Shown here piece after piece: positions 34,481 to 44,343 of a stretch of 64,000 bases of DNA. Origin of the DNA: Nematopogon swammerdamellus (Eukaryota > Arthropoda > Insecta > Lepidoptera > Adelidae); contig OX336342.1 of NCBI GenBank assembly GCA_946902875.1, forward strand, positions 13,075,523 to 13,139,522, read 5' to 3'. A model generated the notes under the pieces. The model was given only the letters and a program-made list of their open reading frames with translations. It ran no database searches and was not told where the DNA came from. Each line of letters starts with the position of its first letter. Position 1 is the first letter of the stretch. Both the position numbers and the translations under genes were made by a program.

Positions 34481-34534
34481 AGCGGTCCAACCCAACACAC
34501 TTTTATCCCATCGTTGGAGGTCAAACTCACACAC

Positions 34535-34885
34535 CCTCCTCGTATGTGAGGGTGTGTTTGAGTGTGTGAGAGGGTGGAGGGTGTGCGTTTACGCCTTATA
34601 TAGTTTGGAATAAAAAACATACACACTGTTGCGGTGACGTGATATATTCTGGGGACGACGTCCCCCGCCATCTCCCCTAAATTTTCAAACCGTAGAGCCA
34701 AATATATAGATCGATTCCTCGTGATCTGATGGTTGATTGGTAAAATATGAGATTAATGGGTACAATGACGTTTTTTGTCACGTTTCGAATTTGATTTAGT
34801 TCAGGTGTGTGAGAGAGAGGGTACGTATGTATCTAAGAGAGGGTGCATCTGTGAGTGAGAGTGTGTGAAAATGCACACACATTTT
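34535..34885. repeat. GT/GAGT-rich low-complexity DNA
   Basis: 'gtgagggtgtgtttgagtgt' at about 34546 and 'gtgtgtgagagagagggta' at about 34804 form a degenerate microsatellite. A 10-bp inverted partner 'cacacaccctcc' lies at 34529. No gene. Confidence 0.5.
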
Positions 34886-35116
34886 AAAATCCTGTCCTAA
34901 GCCACAGGCATAAAAATTAACATAATTGGATTATGTTTCACAGATTCGTTGGTCTAGTGTAGGCCTATTACTAAGCCTACTCCATCTGTCTGTTCGTCGG
35001 TCCGAGTGCTGTATATTTTGAAACCGTAATAGGTAGCCGGTTGAATTGTAGTGTACACAATATGTGTTATTACCCGACTACGGCGAAGCAAAAAGGAGGG
35101 TTATGTGTTTGACCGG

Positions 35117-35160
35117 TATGTATGTATGTATGTATGTATGTATGTATGTATGTATGTTCA
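35117..35160. repeat. (TATG)n microsatellite
   Basis: About ten perfect tetranucleotide repeats following 'gtttgaccgg'. Confidence 0.95.
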
Positions 35161-35519
35161 TCTGTTCCCTCATAACTTCTAAACTACTTATCACAATTTG
35201 ACAAATGAGGTATCGTTGAAAGCGTCTTGATCGTCCGCTGGTTATAGGCTATGTGACGTCACACAAAATTGACTATGGCGCCCTCTAGATGACAAAAAGT
35301 CATGATCAAAAAAAAAAATTTTTTAATGATGCCGTGTTGGGCATCAAATGAAAGGGCTTAATTAGCACATTTCAAAAATATATATATTGTTAGCTATTGC
35401 TTTCGGATTTGCTTGCATGCACCCGATAATTGGGAATAATTTCTAAATAAAATAAAATCAGGCCTCATTCCATACATATATACGAATATATTTTTTCAGC
35501 GTGTGTGATATGTATATAT

Positions 35520-35845
35520 CACACACGCTGAATCCCGACAATCGGGGTAAGCAGAGTAATCGGTGTTGTGCTGCAAGAACTCTTGTCAATTACAGCACAA
35601 CACCGACCACCACGTTTCGCAAAGGATTCGAACAAGATTAAATCGATCAAGCAGCAAGTATGGCACGAAGACCCACCTGCTGCATGACTCGGTGGAAGTA
35701 CCGTGCCAAGGTGAGAGGTGGCGAGCCTGTCGCCCTTTAGCACGGCATCTTGTCCTTATCCCTTAGTCGCCTTTTACGACATGCATGGGGAGAGATGCAG
35801 TGGGGATATTCTTTTTAAGTATCGACCCCACACGGTACTCGGCCT
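35520..35845 (-). repeat. Dispersed repeat 'gtcgccttttacgacatgc'
   Basis: 'cgccttttacgacatgcatg' then 'gcagtggggatattcttttt' is a motif set I know from many lepidopteran repeats. The reverse form occurs at 52240-52315 ('catgtcgtaaaaggcgacta'). A short inverted pair ('ggtgttgtgctg' / 'cagcacaacacc') lies at 35562-35608. Confidence 0.5.
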
Positions 35846-35914
35846 CATTCCAAACCTACCCAAATACATCCTACTTAAAACCATCTTAATATTATAAACG
35901 CGAAAGTTTGTAAA

Positions 35915-36490
35915 TGAGTTGCGTTCAGGAAGACGATAAACCTACTCAAAGATAAGGGCGAGGCAGAAGGCCGAGCTGCGTTCAGGAAGAAGATAAACCT
36001 TCTTAAAGACAGTTAGTAACTGAGGGCGAGGCCGAAGGCCGAGCTGCGTTCGGGAAGACTATAAACCTTCTCGAAGAAAGTAAGTAATAAAGGGCGAGGC
36101 CGAGGGCCGAGCTGCGTTCAGGAAGACGATAAACTTTCTCGAAGACAGTAAGTAACTATGGGCGAGGCCGAAGGCCGATCTGCGTTCAGGAAGAGGATAA
36201 ACCATCTTTAAGAAAGTAAGTAACCAAGGGCGAGGCCGAAGGCCGAGCTGCGTTCGGGAAGCCTAAACATTCTCGAAGAAAGTAAGTAACAACAGGCGAG
36301 GCCGAAGGCCGAGCTGCGTTCAGGAAGAGGATAAACTTTTTTGAAGACAGTAAGTAACTATGGGCGAGGCCGAAGGCCGAGCTGCGTTCAGGAAGAGGAT
36401 AAACCATCTTTAAGAAAGTAAGCAACAGAGGGCGAGTCAGAAGATCGAGCTGCGTTCAGGAAGACCATAATCATCTCGAAGAAAGTAACT
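35915..36490 (+). repeat. 67-bp minisatellite, forward block (about 9 copies)
   Basis: Units contain 'gcgaggccgaaggccgagct' and 'gcgttcaggaag', with 'gctgcgttc' at about 35980, 36045, 36111, 36180, 36249, 36315, 36383 and 36450. Units are 60-70 bp. The block faces the opposite-orientation block that follows. Confidence 0.9.
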
Positions 36491-37770
36491 TCTTAGCTAC
36501 TTATTTCGAAAAGGATTATCCTCTTCCTGAACACATCGCGCCCTCCAGCCTCGCCCATAGTTACTTACTGTCTACGAGAAGGTTTATAGTCTTCCCGAAC
36601 GCAGCTCGGCCTTCAGCCTCTCCCTTAGTTACTTACTGTTTACGAGAAGGTTTATAGTCTTCCCGAACGCAGCTCAGTCTTCGGCCTCGCCCTTTTTTAA
36701 TTACTTTCTTAAAGATGGTTTATCCTCTTCATGAACGCAGCTCGGCCTTCGGCCTCTCCCATATACTTACTGTCTTCGAGAAAGTTTATCATCTTCCTGA
36801 ACGCAGCTCGGCCTTCGGCCTCGCCCTTTGTTACTTACTTTCTTCGAGAAGGTTTATAGTCTTCCCGAACGCAGCTCGGCCTTCGGCCTCGCCCTCAGTT
36901 ACTTACTTTCTTAAAGATGGTTTATCCTCTTCCTGAACGCAGCTCGGCCTTCGGCCTCGCCCATAGTTACTTACTGTCTTCGAAAAAGTTTATCGTCTTC
37001 CTGAACGGAGCTCGGCCTTCAGCCTCGCCCTCAGTTACTTACTTTCTTAAAGATGGTTTATCCTCTTCCTGAACGCAGCTCGGCCTTCAGCCTCGCCCAT
37101 AGTTACTTACTGTCTTCGGGAAAGTTTATCGTCTTCCTGAACGCAGCTCGGCCTTCGGCCTCGCCCTTTGTTACTTACTTTCTTCGAGAAGGTTTATAGT
37201 CTTCCCGAACGCAGCTCGGCCTTCGGCCTCGCCCTCAGTTACTTACTTTCTTAAAGATGGTTTATCCTCTTCCTGAACGCAGCTCGGCCTTCAGCCTCGC
37301 CCATAGTTACTTACTGTCTTCGGGAAAGTTTATCGTCTTCCTGAACGCAGCTCGGCCTTCGGCCTCGCCCTTTGTTACTTACTTTCTTCGAGAAGGTTTA
37401 TAGTCTTCCCGAACGCAGCTCGGCCTTCGGCCTGGCCCTCAGTTACTTACTTTCTTAAAGATGGTTTATCCTCTTCCTGAACGCAGCTCGGCCTTCGGCC
37501 TCGCCCATGGTTACTTACTGTCTTCGGGAAGGTTTATAGTCTTCCCGAACGCAGCTCGGCCTTCGGCCTCGCCCTCAGTTACTTACTTTCTTAAAGATGG
37601 TTCATCCTCTTCCTGAGCGCCGCTCGGCCTTCGGCCTCGCCCATAGTTGCTTACTTTCTTCGAGAAAGTTTGTCGTCTTCCTGAACGCAGCTCGGCCTTC
37701 GGCCTCGCCCTTTGTTACTTACTTTCTTCGAGTCGGTTTATCGTTTACCTGAACCCAGCTTGCCCTTATG
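36491..37770 (-). repeat. 67-bp minisatellite, inverted block (about 19 copies)
   Basis: The same unit in reverse ('gaacgcagctcggccttcgg'), about every 67 bp up to 37750. Three alternating spacer types are visible: 'cttaaagatggtttatcctc', 'cttcgagaaggtttatagtc' and 'cttcgggaaagtttatcgtc'. They recur in fixed order as a trimer of about 200 bp between about 36830 and 37700. Each unit holds the small palindrome GGCCTTCGGCC. Confidence 0.9.
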
Positions 37771-37887
37771 GACTATGGTACACATGTTAAAATTATAAAA
37801 CAGTAAAACCTAAACAAACAAAACATGTAAAACGGCTCTGCAAATACTTTATCACGAAGTTATATCCCCAAAATAATTAAAATAAAA

Positions 37888-38316
37888 AATAAGTTCAAAA
37901 ACTAAAACCCGACTACTGAAAAATCACGCTCTAAAAAGTATGAAACAAGAAAATGTTCTCATCTGAAATTGTTATGTACAAACTATTCAATATTTTATCG
38001 TCTATTAAATAAACAACTTACACGTAATATATTTTAATGTATTTAATAAATATTCTTAGTGTTGTTCAGAGGATAGCCGTGGTCGTATGCCACCTACCCT
38101 ATAGGGCAAAGTGGCATACGACCATGGCTATCCTCTGAACTACACTATGAATATTTATTAAATACATTAAAATATATTACGTGTAAGTTGTTTATTTAAT
38201 AGACGATAAAATATTGAATAGTTTGTACATAACAATTTCAGATGAGAACATTTTCTTGTTTCATACTTTTTAGAGCGTGATTTTTCAGTAGTCGGGTTTT
38301 AGTTTTTGAACTTATT
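37888..38316. repeat. Near-perfect long inverted repeat (206-bp arms, 17-bp spacer)
   Basis: The arms 37888-38093 and 38111-38316 are reverse complements, with about three differences seen by eye near the centre (gtgttgttc/gtgtagttc, gccgtgg/gccatgg, attcttag/attcatag). The outer ends carry 'cccgactactg', the same phrase that begins the composite insertion at 35073. It lies about 310 bp upstream of exon 2. Confidence 0.9.
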
Positions 38317-38627
38317 AAATTATTATGGCACAGTTGGCATGTTATATGTGTTATTATAACACAGCAGAATATGTGTTATTATGGCACAGTTGGCGTGTTA
38401 TGTGTGTTATTATGGCGGATATCCTAACAAATAATTTAGAAAAAGTATAAATGAAGGGGCTCCCCTATACAAGAAACTGTATCTATAACTCTATCGTAAA
38501 GACTATAATCCATACAAACGTCAAACTTGGTGTGATTATATTGCATTACGTTCTGGTACGGATCATCGGTGCGCAAGTTCGACTCGCACTTGGGCGGTTT
38601 CTTATTGAGTTTCTTTGTTTGTCACAG

Positions 38628-38696
38628 GTCACTTCTGGCACATAACGGACTTCCACTATGACCCGCTGTACTCACCGCACGGCGACACGAGGCGGC
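38628..38696 (+). CDS. Acid sphingomyelinase-like phosphodiesterase, exon 2
   Basis: The acceptor 'tttgtcacag' is followed by residues 24-46, GHFWHITDFHYDPLYSPHGD then TRR, with donor 'gtaagt'. 'FWH-x-TD-x-H-x-D' is the first metallophosphoesterase motif. D31 and H33 correspond to the first two zinc ligands of acid sphingomyelinase (D206 and H208 in human). Joins exon 1 within a Gly codon and exon 3 within a His codon. Confidence 0.9.
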
Positions 38697-39053
38697 GTAA
38701 GTACATAATTAATTAAGCATGAACAAAATGAACTAGATCAAATTGATTTCACTTAATAAGTGCGAAAAAACTGCAAAATATGATGGTCGACATATATTAA
38801 CTGCTTTAGTCCCCCATCCCATACACGCCCATATCGAGGCGCTATCATCAAAACGCAAACTGCATCACGGCCACGTTGAATAAATAAAAGCTGACGATTT
38901 GTTATCTGCGCATAACGCAATAACATGCATGATACAGTGGCAATCTACTAAATGCCCGAAATTGCCACTCACTTCAATTGTATGACAATACAATTTCACA
39001 TGCATTCCATTATTGTAATTGAACAATGCCGTGATAAAATAGTGTTTGTTCAG

Positions 39054-39213
39054 ACTGCCGGAGGACGGACGAGCGCGGTAGTTCGGGGCACCACCGCTCG
39101 CTGGGAAGGTTCGGAGACTACTCGTGCGACAGTTCGCTCGCACTCATCGAGTCCGCTGCTCTGCACATGCGGACGAGACATCCGGATAACGTAGAGTTCG
39201 TGCTGTGGACCGG
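39054..39213 (+). CDS. Acid sphingomyelinase-like phosphodiesterase, exon 3
   Basis: Residues 47-100. The landmark motifs are 'FGDYSCDSSLALIESA' (family: FG-x-Y-x-CDSP) and 'FVLWTG' leading into exon 4, which supplies the Asp of 'WTGD'. The 160-nt exon is bounded by 'gtttgttcag' and 'gtgagt', and its phases match both neighbours. The segment between residues 47 and 65 (Cys-Arg-Arg... Gly-Arg) is more basic than I expect for the family. Confidence 0.9.
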
Positions 39214-39407
39214 GTGAGTCGACTGCCATTCTCGTATTCCTACTTTACTAAACATTCAGGCTTAACACATTACCCTCCTGTTGGCTTCGCCGTATTGTTG
39301 TTTATTTATCATCTCTTGGCTATCAGTACACTGGCGCTTAGATTTGTCATATTTACATTGTTATTCGATTATCACAGCAAAGAAGAACTGACAAGAAACT
39401 TCACTAG

Positions 39408-39740
39408 AATTTTTGACGTGATAACGTCTTATAAATTGATGAAAACCGGCTGCACGCACGAAAAAGTGTCACGTTCCATCTGAGCCTGTGTGTGCAAGCG
39501 AGAGCGCGTAACAAGCGATAGAGAGGCACAATCGGCCCAAGCGGCAGTGTTGCCAAACGTACGGTTATTGCCGTATCGTACGGTAATCGAGGCTAGAAAT
39601 CGACAAATGTACGGCGTACGGCAGCGATAGGGGTGCCGTACGAAAAAAATACGGTAATTCTTATAGCTGTGTTTCTTTATGACGTTATCACGTAAAACTA
39701 TCGTCCGTAAACCGACTTTACAGACAACCGATTTTTTTCA
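39408..39740. mobile_element. Short non-autonomous element sharing ends with the 6.6-7.5 kb block
   Basis: The left block 'gacgtgataacgtcttataa' through 'gagagcgcgtaacaagcgat' (to about 39525) and the right block 'tgacgttatcacgtaaaact' to about 39735 match 6587-6710 and 7433-7495. The interiors differ; here the middle is a CGTACGG-rich palindromic cluster (39560-39650). Shared ends with unrelated middles fit two non-autonomous members of one transposon family. Confidence 0.6.
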
Positions 39741-41210
39741 ATGTGCACTTAGTATACTTTACAAAAATGTTTGCCATTACCTAAACACGCATGTGCACTG
39801 ATTTATGACAGATGCAGCAATTCATGACAAAGTGAAATATTTTTTTAATATGAATTTGTATGAAGTTATATACCCACCACACTTACACACGAAGCAGGCC
39901 AGTCTCCACAAACAGCACCCGTTCACGAGCACCGCACCGGGCCCAGTCATCACCTCCCTCAACAATATTATAGGTTGAGAGACGACTCGGACCAAGTTTC
40001 ACTGTAAGCAAAGACCTTAAAGCGATTCACTACCCCAGTGACAACATGAAATGAAATACTGCTGTTTCTGTTGCAAACCACTGCAATGTCCTTATCGCAA
40101 ACTAATTACATTCATATGACAACATTGTGTCGTAACCGGTTAAAAAAGACATCCTGTTTTATTTAGAAGCAAGATAGTTTGTGAAAAACTCGATAGCGTG
40201 ACGCGTCACTGGGACTGTTACCAAACCCCAATTTACTTTATTCCGAAAAATCGTCAACATCCCGATATAGATGTTGACAAATAATTAAATAATAACAAAT
40301 AACTATCAGCTTACGAACATGTTCAAATTTTGAATTGGTGGAAACACTATGACAATGTTTTCGGTTTATACGCGGTATACTGAAAACGACTCACTTTGTT
40401 TGACGACGTTTCGTCCCACACTCCGGGGACATCTTCAGGACTCGCGGTAAAAGCCTAAACGAACATATTGGTGGAAACAATATACGTACCTTATATTTAA
40501 TTATGCACATCCAAATATTGTACACTCTGCCGTGCCGTCGTCGGGTCGGCCGGTAAATAATGCATCTCCCCGTTCTGCACACACATAAATAATGCATCTC
40601 CTCGCTACTATTTTGTAATAATAATGCTAGCCTTGCTTCTCTGAATGTAACGTAATCCGTCAGGATAAAGCGATCAGTCCCACTTTAGTAATAGGTAGGT
40701 ACATAAAGAGTGAATATTTTCAGCCTATTTAACCGGCCGCATAGCATCACGCGACGGCGCGGTCACGAAAATGTAACCTTCGAAATTTGTTGTGAATTAT
40801 TCATTTTTATTCCGGCACGAAAAACGACCTCGATAAAATCTCCAAAGCAGTTGAAAGCACGAATCAGGACGAATCAATTAAATTGAAACGATGCTCGCTT
40901 GTTGATGCTTACAGTAGATTGACTCAGTCGGGTTCCGTCCGACCGAGTTCCGCGCCGGCGCGCCGCCGCCGCCGCGCGGTGACTGACTGCCTCGTTACGG
41001 TCACGACTCACGACTGAGCACTTTTACGGTTTCTTTGTTTACTTGAAACAAAATAACTCCTGGTAGTTAATACTTAGCCACTTTAAAACAGATTAGTCAG
41101 GTCCGATAAGATGCTATGGACCCTGGAAGGGAGCCGTGTGGCTAATTCGAATAGTTGCTTCCTGTGTTGGGACGAAAACGGTTTTCAGTTTATTTGTTTT
41201 TCAACTATTG
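39741..41210. other. Intron 3, mostly unassigned
   Basis: A 'gacgacgtttcgtccc ... catcttcaggact' motif at 40395-40445 resembles the repeat at 59560-59600. A GC-rich patch lies at 40950-40985. No gene seen. Confidence 0.4.
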
Positions 41211-41366
41211 TTTTTTTTTTATTGAAACTGACGCGGTTGTCTACATCACCTACAACATCCGTGATGTCAGCCAATAACACCGGATGAACTTGGTGCCACG
41301 TCAGTGCTTCCCTTCGGTCGTGCCGGCTACACTGAAACACAAACTATTTACATAGCCGCATATATT
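41211..41366 (-). repeat. SINE family A, truncated
   Basis: T-run, 'attgaaactgacgcggttg', 'acaacatccgtgatgtcagc' and 'tcgtgccggctacactgaa', then lost before the tRNA-like head. Confidence 0.7.
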
Positions 41367-42400
41367 TTATCTGCATCCATTCGCCACGACCGAATGGTCG
41401 TAAAAATCTACTGAATGGTCTATGTTCACTGTTTATATGTCCTGATATGCGGTTTGTCTGATGGTGAGCTTTCCCGGTAAACATTTCAAACGCTCAAAAT
41501 GACAATAACGACTCGCTGTTCCGAAATTCTTTGCGCGTCGGTATTTAAAAATATTACGTCGCCTTACCTACTAAAAGAAAGGACCATCTTTGATACAGAA
41601 AAATGTTTTCGAGTGGAATAGGCATTCCTTTGTCGGAGCAAATTTAAGGGGCAGATATCTTCACAGAATATGTTGGGCCAGGAAATGTAAATGGAATGTT
41701 TTATTACGTTGGAATGTCGGCGGATATTTTCATGTTTTCCTTAATGTTTCTTTGTTTTTTTTTTTCAACTTTAATTCTTTTCAGCGGATGGATTTCCACC
41801 GCGGTTATAAATGAGGGTATCATTTCATAATTTTAAAAGTATGTAAATTAAGTATAAACAAAACCATTGTATTTGAGATATTACTAACACTCGCGTGTAC
41901 GCATGGGGACTAAATTTGCCCACTACTACAGGGACAATCTGATGTCCAGTACTTTTATTTGTATTGTTAGCTATCCCTACGGCTTTTCTTCTAGGAAAAA
42001 TATTCTATAACCGTCCTTAGGTAAAAACCTCATGCGAATTGATTTAATAGGTTCTCGGCTTATAGAGTGAACACAGAATCGACGACGATGCATAGCTAAA
42101 ATTATTATTAGTTGGAATGGAGAAACTTATAATTTATCTTGAAATTGTAATTATCGCAATTACAACATTAAAGTCCACTAATGACCGTCCGTCCAAGACG
42201 GCATCCGTGTGCTCTACTGACTGCCGGAACTACTAACCACCGGTAGACAGTTCTTTATTATTTATATCTATTGCCGTTATTGTGTATTGTACAACACCGG
42301 TTTAATCTTTGTCACAAGCTTTCTTTAGGAGAAACGTGTCACACTGAGTTGGTCAGACAGAATGAATACATGCTGTCGAAGCAATGTGTCATCAGTACCT
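41367..42400. other. Intron 3, nothing recognised
   Basis: No repeat or coding similarity. The 74-codon frame at 41590-41814 has no recognisable motif. Confidence 0.35.
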
Positions 42401-42639
42401 GGTAGTGTTTTCATTTTACGAAGGCACAAGGGGTATGAGGTAGTGAGGTAGGAAGTGGTGTGAGACCGCGCGGAGCTCAGTAGGGAACGACTCGGTTCGA
42501 CTGAGCGATTCGGAGACGTGTAGAAAGTGTGTACCGACCGGGCACGGAGTTCGTTCTCTACTGAGCTCCGCGCGGTCGCCTCTCGCACCACTTCCTACCT
42601 CGTACCCCTCGTGCCTTCGTAAAATGAAAACACTCTACC
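42401..42639. repeat. Inverted repeat / MITE immediately upstream of exon 4
   Basis: The arms 42401-42491 and 42549-42639 are inverted copies of about 91 bp ('tgttttcattttacgaaggc', 'ccgcgcggagctcagtag') with small indels, around a 57-bp spacer. The right arm ends 44 bp before the exon 4 acceptor, leaving little room for the branch point (an 'ataactaaag' at about 42653-42662 is a candidate). Confidence 0.85.
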
Positions 42640-42683
42640 GTCCGTTTGACTGGATAACTAAAGCGTGGTGTGGCGGCGTGCAG

Positions 42684-42895
42684 GGACTCAGTGGCGGATA
42701 ACTACGGTGCCAGCAGCGCAGCCGCGCCGGAGAGGCTCGACGCGCTACGCAACGTGACCGATCTGCTGGGCCGCACCTTCAGCTCTCAGTTCGTGTTTCC
42801 GGTGCTGGGTCATCTGGACCCCCTGCCCTCCGCCGACCTCGCGCACCTGTGGCAGCAGTGGCTGCCCACTGAGGCCCTCATCACCTTTGAGGACG
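42684..42895 (+). CDS. Acid sphingomyelinase-like phosphodiesterase, exon 4
   Basis: Residues 101-170, bounded by 'gcgtgcag' and 'gtgagt'. D101 completes 'WTGD', the bridging zinc ligand position. The segment 'VFPVLGHLDPLPSADLAH' aligns with the family's 'FPALGNHD/E' region. The Asn and His of Gly-Asn-His are replaced by His143 and Leu144, and the His that follows 'GD-x-P' in the family is absent. The exon is also shorter than the SMPDL3 equivalent (about 12 residues are missing before 'LWQQWL'). Otherwise the exon is open and in phase. Confidence 0.9.
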
Positions 42896-44127
42896 GTGAG
42901 TTGTATCACGTCGAATGAAGAGTTGGAAGAGGTGTCACTCAATTAAACGTACATATCTCAAAACGGGGCGGTCTTGTTTGTCACACAAGAAAACGCCGAA
43001 CCCGCTGCTTACACTATTGTAGTTGTAGAATATTTTGGTGATCCACATGCAACAAATTTTCTCCGATGCTAGAATTTGGTTTTTCGTAAATATGGTTTGC
43101 CTGTATCTTCTTAATTAAAAAAATTATACATGCCTACTCAGTTTTATGACTAACTGATTATTACTCAAAGTGGGTAATGGTTGATGCGTTCAGTTGTATT
43201 TAAGCATTGCTCCTCGAACCGACAAAATTCTGGGTAAGCATGCCCGGGCTACTACTTGCCGTAAGCTTTGTCAAAACAGATGAAAGTCGTTCCACTAGTA
43301 AACACCGCAGAAAACTTTTCTCTTCATAAAGGTAGCACCGGCGTACATAAGTAGCGTGTTCGGCGATGTCGTATTTTCTTAGCTTGGCAGGAAGAGGATT
43401 TGAAGCCCGGATTTAGAGGGATCTTGCCTTAGTAGAACAAACGGGCTCTTGCGCTACCTCTATCTTCATATCGCGCTACGCAGGTACGGAGGATTTGTTA
43501 CGATACATTACCGATTCCTTCAAAAGATGCTACACATAAGCTTCTTTCATATATTTCTTATACATATTGAATCAATTACTTATAGCAACATTTTCCTCGG
43601 GGTTCCACGTTTTGCATCTTATCTCTAAAAGGTTCACGGAGTTCATACGTTGTGTATATTTTTACGTGCCTGTTTATGTACAGGTGTTTCAACATATGAT
43701 GTTATACCTAAGCGGACTACGCTACGCCTTTTGTTTCCAAAGACTGACTTTTAGTAATTCCTTTCCGTATTTTCGTATCTTTATATAATATGTAGATCCA
43801 AGGTTTTCATCAAACGTTGAACTGTTGTTGAATCTGTATATTTGTACATCGTATTTATGTACGTTTTTTTCTGTGAGGAACAAAAAGTTTCTACTTTGTG
43901 TTCTTTGACAAAGAATACAACGAGTACGGTAGACAATGGGTAGACAATAGTTTCTACGGAAGACAAAATCCAAGTACAGTGGTTATTACTACTGACAATG
44001 TCATCAATATTCTTCCTGCTCTTCATTGGTTTACTAAACATTTTTATTCCTTCCTATATATGCTATGAATTCGCGCGGTTATTCGACCGACTAATTGCTA
44101 GGACCACGTGTATTGACCAAAATGTAA
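42896..44127. other. Intron 4, nothing recognised
   Basis: AT-rich intron of about 1.3 kb without obvious repeats. Several short frames on both strands lack motifs. Confidence 0.4.
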
Positions 44128-44185
44128 ATGCCTCAGCTATCTTTTATTTTAGCATGTTTGAAAAATAAGGTCGTTTGTTTATCAG

Positions 44186-44343
44186 GTGGCTATTACACGA
44201 TAGAGCAGTCGCACAGTAAGCTGCGAATCGTGGCGCTCAACACGAACCTGATGGGTGCGCGTGCTGCGAGCGCAACAGTGGCGCTACGCCAGTGGGAGTG
44301 GCTAGACCAGGTCCTCAACAAGGCGGTGCAGCTCAAGGAGATG
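44186..44343 (+). CDS. Acid sphingomyelinase-like phosphodiesterase, exon 5 (copy 1 of an array)
   Basis: Residues 171-223. 'GGYYTIEQSHSKLRIVALNT' followed by 'NLMGA', 'QWEWLDQVL' and 'KEM' matches the family 'GG-Y-x... LR-(I/V)-(I/V)-x-LNTNL... Q-x-EWL'. Acceptor 'gtttatcag', donor 'gtgagc'. Joining to 59107 is in phase 0 and gives 'KEM-VYIVGHAPPG'. The last ~142 nt plus the donor are repeated six more times downstream; only this copy has a polypyrimidine tract and an acceptor. Confidence 0.9.

Larger units (their letters stand above)
34961..38612 (-). mobile_element. Dispersed repeat family D (reverse) split by a ~3.3-kb composite insertion
   Basis: The 3' part of family D lies at 34961-35072 ('ctattactaagcctac', 'cgtaataggtagccggt') and the 5' part at about 38370-38612, ending 'gcgcaagttcgactcgcact'. 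The string AATATGTGTTATTA ends the left half (35059-35072) and begins the right half (38368-38381), as for a target duplication. However, a small tandem of 'atgtgttattatggc' at 38325-38415 blurs the right edge. The inserted piece starts 'cccgactacggcgaagc' and contains the minisatellite and palindrome listed separately. Confidence 0.6.

Noticed and set aside
36186..36936. 79- and 73-codon frames with an internal repeat (ERSSAFGLA...)
   Set aside because: Translations of the 67-bp minisatellite. They appear in both orientations and have no support as genes.
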